Assembly (NCBI RefSeq): GCF_000208745.1
Contig: NC_030852.1
Location: 19,760,721 to 19,824,720 of the forward strand
Length of the DNA stretch: 64,000 nt
Source: Theobroma cacao
Taxonomy: Eukaryota; Streptophyta; Magnoliopsida; Malvales; Malvaceae
Direction: 5' to 3'
Under the pieces are notes generated by a model. The model was not told the origin of the DNA and did not search any database. It saw nothing but the letters and a program-made list of their open reading frames with translations. The stretch's first letter is position 1. The number at the start of each line of letters is the position of its first letter. This document shows, in pieces, positions 45,222 through 57,689 of the stretch. The translations under genes were made by a program, and so were the position numbers.

Positions 45222-47686
45222 TGATCAGTTCATACACCATATTCACACCATATCCATAGCGGAAGGCTTTAACTGACTCAACAAAGTGGCCAAAATGGAG
45301 AACTTACCAAATGCAAAAATTGGTCTGTCATTGGGCAACCTTTACCACACAACTCTGTGGCCTATTTATCTACACATGGTATACAAATAAATGAGTACTA
45401 CAATACTCAGTGAGTGGTGCAAATAAACAAAATCATATATATATATATATATATATATAATACATATATAAAATATATGCACTTTCCGTGCAACTTGATG
45501 TTTGAACTAACATCTCTAAATACAGGACATATCATTATCCCTAAATCTTCAATATGAGGGCGTATCATCATCCTCAATGTCTCCAAAGCTTATCAGACAT
45601 ATCATTAGGCTTATCCTCGAAGCCGATCAAAGTTATTCAAATCATTCTCCATGACACATTCTAGTCGTCAAAGGATCACATCAGAGTCATATCACATTTA
45701 TTGAAGCTTCTCCATGGTTATCTCACATCATGCACAATTCAAATCAAAGAGTGGTCCTCCCTTAGACATAGTTAGATCATGCATGATGGCCACCCAACGA
45801 AGAATCAAATTACGCTCAAGGCAAAGCCATTGGTGGAGAAACAAATCACAGGCACGTCGAAGCAACAGGCAGAGAACAAATCACACAAAGCATCGAAATA
45901 GCTGACTGAGAAACAAATCATCGACCGGAGAAATCTTCAAACATCGGCATCACCCTTAGTAATCATGACGGATGGCATCAAAGCACTACATGCAGGAATC
46001 ACACAAATAGTCACAAAGGGACAAAAATCTACTTAACCACAAATCAGATCAATGTTCAAAATTATTTCTTCAGACGAAAACACAAATCCACAAATAAGGC
46101 CACATGCCTTTATCATTCACAATTTCTTTATCAAACCTCAATTCACATTTATCGAGCTTCAATCGTTTTAAGCTTGATTAGGTTCTAAATGCCTCTAAGT
46201 CTGTAAGGCATCATTCAATCAAATCATCTCACATATCATTCACCTAGGGTAATCTACTCTTAGAGGTTTATCATAGCCTCTAGACATCTTAGTCTAGGCA
46301 CACACACAACATAGAACACCATGTGGCTCACATCATAGCACATAATAGCACACAATTCACATATATACATATAAACATATATTGTTCTCTAGCCTAGGTT
46401 CATTCATCTAGTCATACATATTTCATTCTAATACTAATGCAGCGCATCTTTCATGCCTTATGCATTACATGCATATTAAACTAAACCCACTCACAGTGAC
46501 AATAGGAGGCACTCCCATCCAAGCTCTGATCCTTAACCTCCAAACATTGTCTATCTTGCCAATGAGTTAATCTAACTCCATTTCCCCTTTCAAATACATC
46601 AGAACATCAAAAGATTAATTATTCTTGGCTTTCGAAAAATGCCATCTTTTCACACAATTAAATAAATCTTAGCAATCCAATTGTTTAAGCTCAAATCCTT
46701 CATTAATGAGCTAAACCCATACCTTAGAAGTCGGATTGCAAGAGTCTTAGCTCCCACTTCTCCAATCCAAGCCAAAGAGGAAAATCACAAAATTTGGAGA
46801 AAATCAAATTTCTTGGCATTTAGTCTATTAAATTGAAAAATAATCAATAAAAACGTTCAATCTTACCTCCATAATGCTTTCTCAAGCTCCAAATAGCCTT
46901 AAATCACTTCAAAAATCCGTTTGGGGCCTTAAGGTTTCTAGTTTCTAGGGAGAGAAAGAGTCGAGAAAAAAGGTTCAGCGAAAATGGCTTGAACCCCTTT
47001 TTATTTTTACCTTTCCTCTTTGATATATCAATACATTTTGGCAATGCATTGATACATCTAACCTAATTTCGAATGAATATATCGATACATTGGGGAAATG
47101 TATTGATATATTTTAGGTAGAATGCTCCCTGCCCAACATGTATCGATACACATTTGAAATGTATCGATACTTTTCCCCTTAGGTGTTCTTTACTTGAAAT
47201 GTATCGATACATTTGGACAATGAATCAATACATGTTCATATTTGGCCAAATCTATTGATACATTCTCAAATGTATTGATAAAATATTCTTCCTGAGGCCT
47301 TTGTTGTTCATCTTGCCATGAATGTATCATTACATTGGGGTATGTATCGATACTTTCACCCTTGTAGGTAGTTATAAGCTTCCTAAAAACAAAAAAAACT
47401 CCAAAAGTCCAAGTTTAACACTCCAATATTATTCTCGGTTGATATTACACGTCAAATCATCCATTTAAATTAATCCCATACACAAACTCATAAACATAGC
47501 TTCAATTCTTATTAAAAACCTCAAATTATGGGATTTATCACATATTTCCTCAAAATTTTGCCTAAGGGTCAATATGTACACTCTTAAACACTAGGCATTC
47601 ATATCCTATCATCAAAGTCCTCAACACTCCATATATTTCATGAATCATTCTTAGTTTACATCAAAAATTAGGGGTCTAATATTGCA
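45222..47686 (-). mobile_element. LTR-like block inserted in the LINE
   Basis: It separates the RT part of the LINE (right) from its 3' part (left). Layout resembles the other LTRs: a CAGTGAGTGGTGC phrase at about 45405, a (TA)n tract (45426-45460), an ordered series of short repeats (CATATCATTA, AGAACAAATCACA), CCCACTCACAGTGAC at about 46489 and a terminus GGGGTCTAATATTGCA at 47686. The left boundary is not secure and no duplication was found. Comparison of the LINE halves shows that about 400 residues are missing between them, so a deletion accompanied or preceded insertion. Confidence 0.5.
47020..47360. repeat. Cluster of TGTATCGATACATT motifs
   Basis: Roughly fifteen near-palindromic words in 340 bp: TATATCAATACATT, TGCATTGATACAT, ATATCGATACATT, TGTATTGATATATT, TGTATCGATACACATT, TGTATCGATACTT, TGTATCGATACATTTGG and others. 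They are often paired as AAATGTATCGATAC / GTATCGATACATTT, able to fold as hairpins. The same core GTATCGATAC recurs at 8650-8740 and 62150-62375. Confidence 0.85.
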
Positions 47687-48518
47687 TCACTAATAACTTC
47701 CCTAATGACATTCCTTAAACGATTAGCAAGTAATTTAGCAACAATCTTGTAAACACAACCAATGAGACTAATAGGTCTATATTGACTTATCATTTGTGGG
47801 TTTTTCTTTTAGGAATCATTGTGATGAAGCTTTCATTAACCCCATGTCTAAGATGCCTAGTATGATAGAACATTGAGACAAATTACATAACTACTTCTTT
47901 TACTACTGCCCACTAACTTTTCAGGAAATGAAAATTAAAACCTTCTAGACCCGAAGCTCTATTTCCATCAAACTCTTGAATAACTCTATAGACCACTTCT
48001 TGCGAAAACGATATTTCTAAATCCTTCTTAGATTGTCTTGATAATTCATTTACTCCACATTTTAGGTTTTCCAACTTTAATGGGAGCCTAGCAGTAAACA
48101 ATTTGCTAAAATGTTTAGCAATCTCCTTTTCAATTAATCCTGGTTCTTCAATTTGCACATTATTCACCAAAATACTACTCACACAATTAGCTCTTTTTCT
48201 TGATGAAGCCATAGCATGAAAATATTTCGTGTTCTTGTCTCCTTCAACAACCCATTTAACACAGGACAACTGCTTCCACTTACACTCTTCATCTCTATAA
48301 AGGGTCCACAACTCCATACACTTTCTAAGCACATCTTCCCTAGCCTTATTGTCATTTCCATCCTGCTGCCATTGAACTTCTAATTCTTGAATTTCAACTT
48401 CAAGTTGTTCAATCTTATGTGGAATATCACCATACTGTCTCTTATTGACTAAAAATAACCATCTATGCACAAAATTCAATTGACATTTAAGATAATAATT
48501 CGATTCAATTATAGTCAA
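47687..48518 (-). pseudogene. LINE (plant L1-type) ORF2 fragment: RT amino part
   Basis: The open frame 47913-48518 encodes FVHRWLFLVNKRQYGDIPHK, a Glu-rich coiled stretch, then CKWKQLSCVKWVVEGDKNTK followed by YFHAMASSRKRAN, the well-known segment between endonuclease and RT of plant LINEs. It goes on to ASGLEGFNFHFLK. Past a stop at 47912 the frame resumes with [14 protein letters not shown] and VISDA-like text, the first RT blocks, up to 47687. Endonuclease and ORF1 are absent, so this copy is 5'-truncated near 48500, as is usual for LINEs. The polymerase FADD core is missing. Confidence 0.82.
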
Positions 48519-48884
48519 AAATAATTTTGTCCATTTGGCAAAATATTCAAGTAAATTATAATTATTTTTGTATTTAGGATAAATATGTGATAAAATATAA
48601 TTATGGATAATTTTTGCTTTTGGGATAAATATGTATTTAAATTATAATAACGATAATTTTGTTCTTTATGAAAATAAATGCAAATATAATAAAAGGTATT
48701 TTTGTCTTTTATCACATATTCCTTTCTTATTCCAAGGTTTTTTTTTAACTAACCAAACATTGCAATAAATCATAATAGCAATTCCTACCCTATTCCATTC
48801 ATTGTACAAAACTACATCATATCTATTCTATTATATGCCTACAGAATAGATATTCTATTCCATTCCAGTCTATTTCACGATCTG
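48519..48884. other. AT-rich flank with GGAATAG-type subterminal repeats
   Basis: No ORF of note. It contains ATATAATTATGGATAATTTTT-like AT runs and, from 48750, the AACCAAACATTGC and CTATTCCATTC words that pair with the left end of the TIR element at 41990-42030. Confidence 0.45.
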
Positions 48885-48903
48885 AATGTGTTGCAAGGGT
48901 TAT

Positions 48904-51277
48904 TGTCACGACCCAAATTCTGGGCCATGATCGGTGCATGGGTCTAATGGACGTAGTCCACTAAGCCCAAGCAAGCCTATTAATCTGACGAGTTCATCAT
49001 TCCATCATAAACTGCTAAGTCACATTTCATAACTTAGGATCAAAATAATATTAAACATTGCCACCTTATACTGGCATACCAAAGAAGTGTATATACATTG
49101 TCTAGAACATGTATCTTAATAATTTACATTAGGTTTGTCTATACACCACAAAAGAATACTCGACTTCCAGCAAAGAGACTCGGACGAATGTACAGCTACT
49201 GAACGCCGAGACACATACCAAAAGAAGGATACAAGTCTACAAGGACACCTCGTCCTAGTTACCGGCTGCCTCATGATCTGAAAACATGAAGTTCAAAACG
49301 GCGAGTATAAACCCAGTGAGTGAACAAGAAAGGGAACATGCATACCATAAGGAATGTTTAACGAAATCATGATGCATTCTTTTTCAAAACAATGCAATTT
49401 GTTTTTGTTCTTATTAAACCCCTCATGTAAACTCCACATGAGTAAATCACTTTATGAAAGGGTCCATGTTCAACAAAAGATTTGGAGAGTGAAAACTTTA
49501 ATAGCATTCATACGAATCAGGTTAAAGCGAGAATGCCTTTCCGCTGTAGTGACACTTGATTTAAATTATCAATTAACAGAGGGTTTCTTGATTGGCCAAG
49601 GGTTTCTCACCAGACCTCCTCATATTAAGCTTAATTCATTTATTCCTTAATGTTGGAAATCCATGCTCAAATATGGTAGCAAAGAAGTGGAAAATAGGGC
49701 AACAATTAATCAAAATGTGACACAAAACAGAAAGTTTTTCGCTGCAACGATAATGAATCTCACAGCAATGAAACTTCTGCCCCAAGATAGAAACTTTCTC
49801 GCTGTAGCAAGAAGCTACAGTATTTTCTCGCTGCAGCGACAATGTGTTCTCGCTATAGCGAGTTTTTGACCAGCCACCCTCCAAAAACCTGAGAGTTTTT
49901 CGCTACAGCAAGAATGAATCTTGTTACAACGAGAATCAGAACATCAAGAAAAAGGTCTCCTTTTCCCTTAAATCAAAGCCATTCTATTAAAATAACAAAA
50001 GCAACATGTAACACACAAACTGCCAAATTTCAACAATACAAATGCTCACATTTTTGCATTACAACCATATACCATATATGTATATATATATATATATATA
50101 TATCAATCATCATGTACACCCTCCCATCATCATCATCTCATATGCAACGGCTTATGCACACTCCCACTCACACATAGTCGGGTCAGCAACGGCTTTTATG
50201 CACTCCCACTTGCACATAGTCGGGTCAGCAACGACTTATGTGCATTCCTACTTGCACATAGCTGGGTCAATATCATTACACAACATTATTCGTATATATA
50301 TATATCAACATAGTGTAGTAGTTCAACCATCCATAACAGCCACATGTCACAACATAAAATAAATTTATCAAAGGCTTGTTCCCAAAGTACTCATTTTTAA
50401 AGAAAGCTAAATAAAATCATTCAAGTATATAGTGCAAATAAGTTTACATTCCCAAACAGTTTTTGAAATGCAAGTCCACTCACCGGTGTTTAATGAGCCT
50501 TTAACCGACTTTAACTTCCTTAATGGTCCAATTAGCACGGTGTGGCTTCGTTGGAACCTTAATAACTTTAAAACTTTGAAATTCTTTCCAACGATTCTTC
50601 AAACTACTGTAAAGCTTCCTCTTTCTCTCTCTAAAACACCTAACTAGTAAGAGAGAATATGGAAACAAGACTTTTCATAGGTTTTAAAGTGAGAGAATGG
50701 AAGAGCACAAGGGTTTATGGAAAGGGTGCACCAAAAGCATGAAATTTGGAGCTATTTGAGGAAGGTTGTGGAGCTTTCTTATCAAGCTTTCATGGAGGTT
50801 AAGAAGCAACGTGAAAGAGAAGAAGAAGAAGAAGAAGAAAAGCCGCTGGAGATTGTAGAAGCTGCTAGAAGAAAGGGATATTTATAGCTTATGCTTATCC
50901 ACTCCACTTAAATTACCAAAATGCCCCTCCACAAATTAGCTTATTCTTCTCCAATCTTTTATGCAATCTTTTTGCTCTTTTGACACTAGGACAAGGTCCA
51001 TAATGGCCTAGAAATGTTCAGGTTCACGAAAACTTAAAAATTTTAACCCGAGGTGAAAAATGACCATTTTACCCCTATTGTGAAAGCTATTGAAACTTCT
51101 AGTTTTCTTTGTGTTTTCATCATTACACATCATTTATGAGGTCTTATGCCTATTTAAACCTTAAAATATAATAAAAATTTCTTTTGGGAGCTTATTAGAT
51201 GAAATGATGAAACTACCCCTAGCCCGTGTTATGGCTTCTATGCCTAGTTACAAGCCTATAGAGGTTGAGGTCTCACA
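48904..51277 (-). mobile_element. Left (3') LTR of element A
   Basis: Contains, from left, the TGTCACGACC box, an AGTGAGTGAACAAG block, palindromes (49524-49930), (TA)n at 50078-50102, three 42-bp minisatellite units (about 50145-50268), the CACTCACCGG block, CACCTAACTAGTAAGAG and a TATA-like box (minus strand GCTATAAATA at 50879-50888). Confidence 0.94.
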
Positions 51278-51293
51278 TTCTCCCCCACTTAAA
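51278..51293 (-). other. Polypurine tract of element A
   Basis: Minus strand TTTAAGTGGGGGAGAA directly before the LTR start TGTGAGACC. It primes plus-strand DNA synthesis in active elements. Confidence 0.92.
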
Positions 51294-51339
51294 GAAATTC
51301 GATCTCTGAATTTAAATTCAACTATAAGGTAGCGTACCT

Positions 51340-51860
51340 CTAAGCATCAAAGAGGTGTGGATATTTGGCTCGCATCTCCTCCTCGGCTTCCCACGTTACC
51401 TCTTCACTAGTGTGGTTTCGCCACAATACTTTCACTAAGGCTACATCCTTTGAACGAAGCTTTTTAACTTGCCTATCAAGGATAGCAATTGGTTGCTTCT
51501 CATAGGTTAAATCATCTTGCAACTGGATGGTTTCATACCGTATTACATGAGATGGATCGGGGTTATATTTTCTAATCATTGATACATGGAATACGGGGTG
51601 AATGTTCGAGAGGTCTAGTGGTAGCGCCAAATGATAAGCCACCGCTCCAACCCTTTCTAAGATCTCGAAAGGCTTATATATTGAGGACTTAATTTCCCTG
51701 TCTTGTCGAACCTCATTACCCTTTTAGTTTGTGAAACCTTCAAGAATACATGATCTCCCATATGAAATTCCAAGTATCTCCTTCTATTATCATCATATGA
51801 CTTCTGTCTACTTTGTACTGACAACATCTTTTGCCAAATCATATGTATCTTCTCGGTGGC
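51340..51860 (-). pseudogene. Integrase C-terminus and chromodomain of element A
   Basis: Continuation of pol after the G insertion. ATEKIHMIWQKML, then DNRRRYLEFHMGDHVFLKVS and GKLSPQYIS mark the C-terminal integrase region near the GPY/F module; a shift near 51650 follows. The frame 51340-51642 has LALPLDLSNIHPVFHVSMIR, then RQVKKLRSKDVALVKVLWRN and SEEVTWEAEEEMR, a chromodomain-type ending. Chromodomains steer integration to particular chromatin. The stop is 47 bp before the PPT. The presence of this tail places the element among chromoviruses. Confidence 0.85.
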
Positions 51861-51865
51861 GTCCT

Positions 51866-54760
51866 TGTAAAACCTAACCCTATAAACACATGTCATGACA
51901 TACATGCACTGAGTAGCATGTTATTATGCTAGGCAAGCACCTAAGAAAAGACGAAACCCGGTATCATACTTAACGATACACTTGAGTTGATTTAACCTTG
52001 AACTAGTTCAAATAGAAATTGTAAGATGAAATTTAATATTTTATAGTCCAGGAATGAATAAAAATGATTGTTTGGAGTTCGAGGGTTCATTAAGGGTAAA
52101 ATTAAAAATTTTGATGTTCAGGGGTAAAATCGTCATTTTACCACCTAAGATAATAATTTGATAATGGAGTGAAATTTTTGACCAAGATTAACTATTTGGA
52201 GTATAATTTAATTATAGAAAGTGAAAAAGTTTAATTCTGGTGATTTTTGGAGTGTAGGGGCAAAATGGTAATTTTACCACCCGTGGACAAAATTTGAGAT
52301 TTTGAGAGAATTTAGATCAAATTTGATAAATTGGAGAATGGTATGAGTATAAGGGATGAAAAATACATCTATGGGCAATTTTTCAATTTTTTAGGCAAAA
52401 ATGTAATTTTTCACTTTTACGGGGGTAAAAGTGTAAATTTCAAAAATTACTCCACCGGGACTTTGGATAAGTCTGAGAATTTTATCTAAGCTATGGATAT
52501 GTGTGACAAGTGTATGGTGAAAATTTGGAAACAAATGGAAGAAATTTTAAAAATGGGCCAATGGGAAAGTGACACGTGGCATTTTTTTTAATGATATAAT
52601 ATTATTTTAATGAAAAGTCAGCCCATTGAAACCCCATTTTAAGTGCTGGCCGGCCATAGGGGAGAACAAGAGAGAAAATAGAGAGGAAAGGAAGAAAAAA
52701 AGAAAAACTAAAGAGAAACAAGAAAATTCAAAGGGGAATTCGCATTTTTCGCCCGTTTACGCATCTAACGGTAAGATTTTTCGACTTTAGCTTGATTTCT
52801 ACCTTTCTTATGCCTTTATTTCCATTTAGCATGCTTGAGGAGAGAGATTTAAAAGTGACATCAAGGGCTGGATGAAATTCTAGGGGAGAGATTTTGAAAT
52901 TTTTAGGTTTTGATTTTTAGTTAAATTGGTAGTTTTAGTTAGTTAAATGTGTTTAGAAATTAAATTGGGCAAGAAAGCATTAAATTTTCACAATACCCAC
53001 CCTTGGCTGAATCAGCAATGAGGTACAATGATGATGATCTGATTTTTATTCTAAGAGAAATGAAGAGAAAATGATGAAAAATTGTTAAATGTGATAGAAA
53101 AACAAAGTAGAAAATTTACCGAGTTAATGTCCCATTTTTGGCTTAATTTTCCAAGGAGGAAAGTGAACTGATTTTGGTGATTTTAGAAGGTTATTGGCTG
53201 ATATTTAATGGTTACAAATGTTGGAGAGAGAATGGGACGATTTAGAGCTAAAATGGAGGGCATTAGTAATTTATCGGGTAAAATGCCAAAAATAGGTTAA
53301 TACCGCGTTTAAGCCATTTTTGGCTATTGCATTTCATACCATGCATTAGTATAGGATTTAAGTCAAATATATAGTGATTTAGCATTAATGTGATGAATTG
53401 AGTAAATTTTTGAAATGTGTCTAGGAGGAGAGCCTTCTGGTAAAGGCAAGGAAATCGTACCCGACGAGTAGTTATCGGGGTACCTAAAAAGCAATTAGTT
53501 TATACAAACGGTGAGTAAACTTATTATTATTGTAAATTATCTAGAGTTTATTTTTAAATACTCTTTATCTATTTTATGAAATGAAAACGAGATTAAAACG
53601 GGATTTTTGATGTTTTACAAATAAATGTGACAAATAAAGATATATTGGGTTNNNNNNNNNNNNNNNNNNNNNNNNNNNNNNNNNNNNNNNNNNNNNNNNN
53701 NNNNNNNNNNNNNNNNNNNNNNNNNNNNNNNNNNNNNNNNNNNNNNNNNNNNNNNNNNNNNNNNNNNNNNNNNNNNNNNNNNNNNNNNNNNNNNNNNNNN
53801 NNNNNNNNNNNNNNNNNNNNNNNNNNNNNNNNNNNNNNNNNNNNNNNNNNNNNNNNNNNNNNNNNNNNNNNNNNNNNNNNNNNNNNNNNNNNNNNNNNNN
53901 NNNNNNNNNNNNNNNNNNNNNNNNNNNNNNNNNNNNNNNNNNNNNNNNNNNNNNNNNNNNNNNNNNNNNNNNNNNNNNNNNNNNNNNNNNNNNNNNNNNN
54001 NNNNNNNNNNNNNNNNNNNNNNNNNNNNNNNNNNNNNNNNNNNNNNNNNNNNNNNNNNNNNNNNNNNNNNNNNNNNNNNNNNNNNNNNNNNNNNNNNNNN
54101 NNNNNNNNNNNNNNNNNNNNNNNNNNNNNNNNNNNNNNNNNNNNNNNNNNNNNNNNNNNNNNNNNNNNNNNNNNNNNNNNNNNNNNNNNNNNNNNNNNNN
54201 NNNNNNNNNNNNNNNNNNNNNNNNNNNNNNNNNNNNNNNNNNNNNNNNNNNNNNNNNNNNNNNNNNNNNNNNNNNNNNNNNNNNNNNNNNNNNNNNNNNN
54301 NNNNNNNNNNNNNNNNNNNNNNNNNNNNNNNNNNNAGTAGGTTTCTAGCACCAACACTGGGTGTATTTTGGGCCACTTGTCATTGTAACCATTATTGTAC
54401 ATTATAACTTTGTAAATTTTTGTATGTGTGAATTTATTTTACTTACACGTTACAAAAGATTTCTTACACGTGTTTCTATAAATATTGTTTTATATAAAAA
54501 AATGCTATATTTTAATCAATATTTTGAATAGTGATATTTATCTATAAATCCTTTTAAAATATTTTTGTCTTTTGATTTACTTGAGCAAGAAACTACTGGA
54601 AATTGTTTAAAATGGAATGTTTAAAAACGATTGCTCACAGAAAAGGCAAGAAATTGATATGTAAGCGTTGCGGGGTTCTGATTGGCATTTTGGGTAATGA
54701 GTGTCAATTGGGACGTCACGGCGGTTGTCATGGGCCCGAGGGAGGTTTCGGATAGTGACA
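51866..54760 (+). mobile_element. Solo LTR G, opposite sense, inserted in integrase
   Basis: Starts TGTAAAACCTAACCC and ends GATAGTGACA; flanks GTCCT (51861-51865) and ATCCT (54761-54765) are a 5-bp duplication with one change. Joining the flanks restores a continuous pol reading across the site. CCTTGAACTAGTTCAAATAG near its sense start matches solo LTR E, so it belongs to that subfamily but reads on the plus strand. About 684 of its 2895 bases are N, so its true length and whether an interior exists are unknown. Confidence 0.85.
53652..54335. other. Assembly gap (684 N)
   Basis: A run of undetermined bases inside solo LTR G. Open frames spanning it are artefacts. The flanking sequence is AT-rich LTR DNA; by analogy with E the missing part should include the palindrome and minisatellite region, which may have blocked assembly. 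Confidence 0.98.
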
Positions 54761-54765
54761 ATCCT

Positions 54766-55429
54766 GCACCAACTCAGGCCGCAAAAGTTTCCTTTCTCCC
54801 ACCTCTAGCCATCTAATAGGTGACCTGCACCTCCGTCCATATAATGCCTCAAATGGTGCCATTTGGATGCTAGCTTAGAAACTATTGTTGTAGGCAAATT
54901 CCACTAAGGGCAGATATTGATCCCACCTGACCCCAAGGTCTATCACACAGGCCCTTAACATATCTTCCAATGTTTGTATCGTCCATTCAGACTATCCATC
55001 AGTCTGAGGGTGGAAAGCTGTGCTGAAGTCCAACTTAGTGCCTAACGCTTCCTGCAACTTTCCTGAGAACCTATTGGTGAACTGAGCTCCTCTGTCAGAT
55101 ACTATAGAAATGGGGATACCATGCAGTCGTACTATCTCATCCACATAAACTCGAGCATACTGGGCAGCCCCGTAAGTAGTCTTAACCGAAAGAAAATGGG
55201 TTGACTTCGTTAACCGATCTACTATGATCCAAATCGAGTCATAGACCCCACTAGTTCGAGGCAAACCCATTACAAAGTCCATGGCAATATGCTCCCACTT
55301 TCACTCGGGTACTGGTAATGGCTGTAGTAGCCTCGCAAGCCTTAAATGCTCAGCCTTAACTTGCTGATGAACTAGGCATTTGGAGACAAACTCAGCTGCA
55401 TCTCTTTTAAGTCCTTCCCACCAATATAC
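54766..55429 (-). pseudogene. Integrase core of element A
   Basis: The sense order after the RNase H frame is the zinc-binding CX2C (here CLVH: the second Cys is His, codon at 55367-55369), then the DDE core. The frame 54992-55282 shows MDFVMGLPRTSG, IIVDRLTKSTHF with the first Asp, VSDRGAQFTNRF with the second Asp, and HPQTDG. A TAG stop replaces the next Gln, and SEWTIQ retains the Glu position. The frame then continues through AYNNSF and EALYGRRCRSP to the G insertion. Integrase joins element DNA to the chromosome. The stop, the lost Cys and the insertion make it non-functional. Confidence 0.88.
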
Positions 55430-56512
55430 CTATTTCAAATCTTGATACATCTTTGTAGCCCCTAGATGTACCACATAAGCTGTCACGTGCACTTCCTCCA
55501 ATATTTCTCTCCTCAGTCTATCCCTGTCCGGCACATAAAGTCTAGTTCCATACCTCAACACTCCATCTGTGCCTTTGGTAAACGTCTTCCCTTTCCTTCC
55601 TTGAGGGTCCTCTAAGGCCTTAGCTACGAAATCATCTTTACTTTGTGCTTCCTTAATCCGGTCTATTAAGATAGGCGTCACTCTAAAATGTGCTAGCAAT
55701 GCATTTGCCTCCGAAACTTCCAAATGCACACTCATGTCTCCCAAGCTATGAATCTCCCTAATCAAGGACCTCCTATTTGTGGAGATATGTGCCAGACTTC
55801 CCATCGATTTTTGACTAAAGGCATCCACCACTACATTTGCCTTACCGGGATGGTAGAGAATAGTCCAATCATAATCCTTTAGCAACTCCATCCACCTATG
55901 TTGCCATAAATTAAGATCCTTCTGTTGAAATATATACTTCAAGCTTTTGTGGTCCATATATATCTCACAAGTCTCACCATACAAATAATGTCTCCAAATC
56001 TTTAAGGCAAGCACAATTGCTGCCATCTCCAAATCGTGTGCAGGGTAATTCTGCTCATGCCTTTTAAGTTTCCTTGATGCATACACAATCACCTTCCCCT
56101 TCTGCATTAATACACACCCTAAACCAACTCGCGATGCATCACAGAATACCGTATAACCCCCTATGCCTTGTGGTAGGCTTAATACTAGAGCTATGGTGAG
56201 ACATGCCTTAAGCTTCTCAAAGCTATCCTCACAAGCATCAGGCCACTCAAATTTTGTATCCTTATGCGTCAGCTTAGTCAGAGGGGCGACTATTTTTGTG
56301 AAGTCCTTCACAAATCGATGATAATAGCCAGCCAAACCCAAAAAGATTTTAATCTCCATAATTGATGTTGGCCTTGGCCACTTTTCCACTACTTCAACTT
56401 TCTTTGAATCAACTTGTACCCCATCCTTAGATACCACATGTCCCAAGAATGCAACACATTCAAACCAAAACTCACACTTGGAGAACTTGGCATACAATCG
56501 ATGTACTTTCAA
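55430..56512 (-). pseudogene. RT thumb, RNase H and integrase zinc finger start of element A
   Basis: A 360-codon open frame. It begins with the RT end ([40 protein letters not shown]), followed by RNase [15 protein letters not shown] (first Asp), [19 protein letters not shown] (Glu), [10 protein letters not shown] (Asp) and [11 protein letters not shown] (last Asp). It ends with the HX3H side of the integrase zinc finger ([19 protein letters not shown]) and a stop at 55430. RNase H removes the RNA template and trims primers. The catalytic set is present, but the first Met is internal, created by a stop just upstream (56516-56518). Confidence 0.9.
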
Positions 56513-56866
56513 AATTTAGAGCACTATCTTAAGATGCTGCTCATGCTCCTCCCTACTCCTCGAGTCGATCAAGATATCATCAATAAACACTACCACGGAC
56601 TTGTCCAAATAAGGCTTGAACACTCGGTGCATCAAATCCATAAAAGCCTCAAGAGCATTTGTGAGCCCGAATGGCATCACCAAGAACTCATAGTGCCCAT
56701 ACCTTGTTCGAAATGCGGTCTTTGGTACATCTTCATTTCAGATCCTCAACTGATGGTACCCAGATCGCAAATCTATCTTAGAGAAACATTGTGCTCCTTG
56801 TAGTTGATCAAATAAATCATCTATCCTTGGATGAGGATACTTATTCTTCACTGTCACTTTATTAAG
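56513..56866 (-). pseudogene. Reverse transcriptase palm of element A
   Basis: The segment between two stops: TAG at 56867-56869, directly after INYR, and TAA at 56516-56518. The catalytic block reads [11 protein letters not shown] (codons near 56575-56605), the chromovirus form of the YXDD box. The preceding text encodes the motifs around [12 protein letters not shown] and the fingers, read through with small changes. This domain copies element RNA to DNA. The first stop is a single C-to-T change of the Gln codon normal at that place. Confidence 0.85.
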
Positions 56867-57682
56867 CTATCGGTAGTTAATGCACAGCCTAAGTGACCTG
56901 TCTTTCTTCTTCACAAATAGCACCAGTGCTCCCCATGGGGATACGCTAGGACGGATGAAGCCTTTATCCAATAAATCTTTTAATTGATCCTTAAGCTCTT
57001 TAAGCTCCGCAGGTGCCATTCTATATGGGGGTATGGATATAAGTCTAGTGTTGAGAATCAAATCTATGCAAAATTCAATCTCCCGCTCGGGAGGCAATCT
57101 TGGTAGCTCCTTGGGAAATACATCCACGAACTCTTTCACCACCGACACTTGACTTACATCTCCAACCTTTGCTTGAGTATTCCTTACCACAACCAAGTAA
57201 CCTATACAACCTTGTCGTAATAATCTTCTAGCAGATATGACCAATATTAAATTAGTTGGAGCATTACTCTTATCCCCCTGAATACTAAATGATGGTTCAC
57301 CGAGGAAATCAAATCTAACCAATTTATGATAGCAGTCCACACTAGCATGGTAGGGTGATAGCCAATCCATCCCCAAGATCACATCAAAGTCTAAGGTGTC
57401 TAACACCACTAGATTTACCGAAGTGTCTTTGTCCTTGACTCGCACTACACAGGACTTATATTCCCATTCGGCCACAAATACCTCCTTTAAAGAAGTAGAC
57501 ACCACTAATTGTTCCTCTCTCCTAACACAATCTCTACCTAATCGAGATGTAAAACATGGAGAGATAAAAGAGTGGGTAGCACCAAGATCAAATAGTACCT
57601 GGGCATTCATATTACAAATTGAAAGAATACTTGAGACCACGACATTGGATGTTTGGGCCTCCTGCTGTGTTAAAGCAAACAC
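56867..57682 (-). pseudogene. Protease and RT fingers of element A
   Basis: A 271-codon frame. Its start ([12 protein letters not shown]) is the Gag-protease linker. [13 protein letters not shown] is the protease active site, with Leu in the position usually Ser, Thr or Pro. Further on are [17 protein letters not shown] and the linker to [22 protein letters not shown], then [40 protein letters not shown] and LRLCINYR. It ends at the premature TAG. The protease would process the polyprotein; RT begins here. Confidence 0.9.
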
Positions 57683-57689
57683 CCTTGCT

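Larger units (their letters stand above)
41923..48893. mobile_element. Remains of a TIR DNA transposon (GGAATAG type), invaded by a LINE
   Basis: Outer ends CAACACATT (41923-41931) and AATGTGTTG (48885-48893) are perfect 9-bp inverted repeats. Inward, both ends show repeated (G)GAATAG words and a TGTTTGGTT phrase in the same relative orientation (41990-42030; reverse strand of 48750-48880). Flanking TAA and CAA would fit a 3-bp TWA-type duplication as in PIF/Harbinger elements, with one change. No transposase was found; 42130-43440 holds a 28-bp direct repeat (42403-42430, 42475-42502) and nothing else recognised. A hAT or other superfamily is possible. Confidence 0.42.

Noticed and set aside
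47020..47360. Satellite DNA
   Set aside because: The repeated word is a short palindrome with irregular spacing, not a fixed-length tandem unit, and it lies within an LTR-like block.
53593..54402. Open frames of 237-269 codons
   Set aside because: They consist almost entirely of N bases from the assembly gap.
56414..56803. 129-codon plus-strand frame
   Set aside because: Antisense to the reverse transcriptase of element A.
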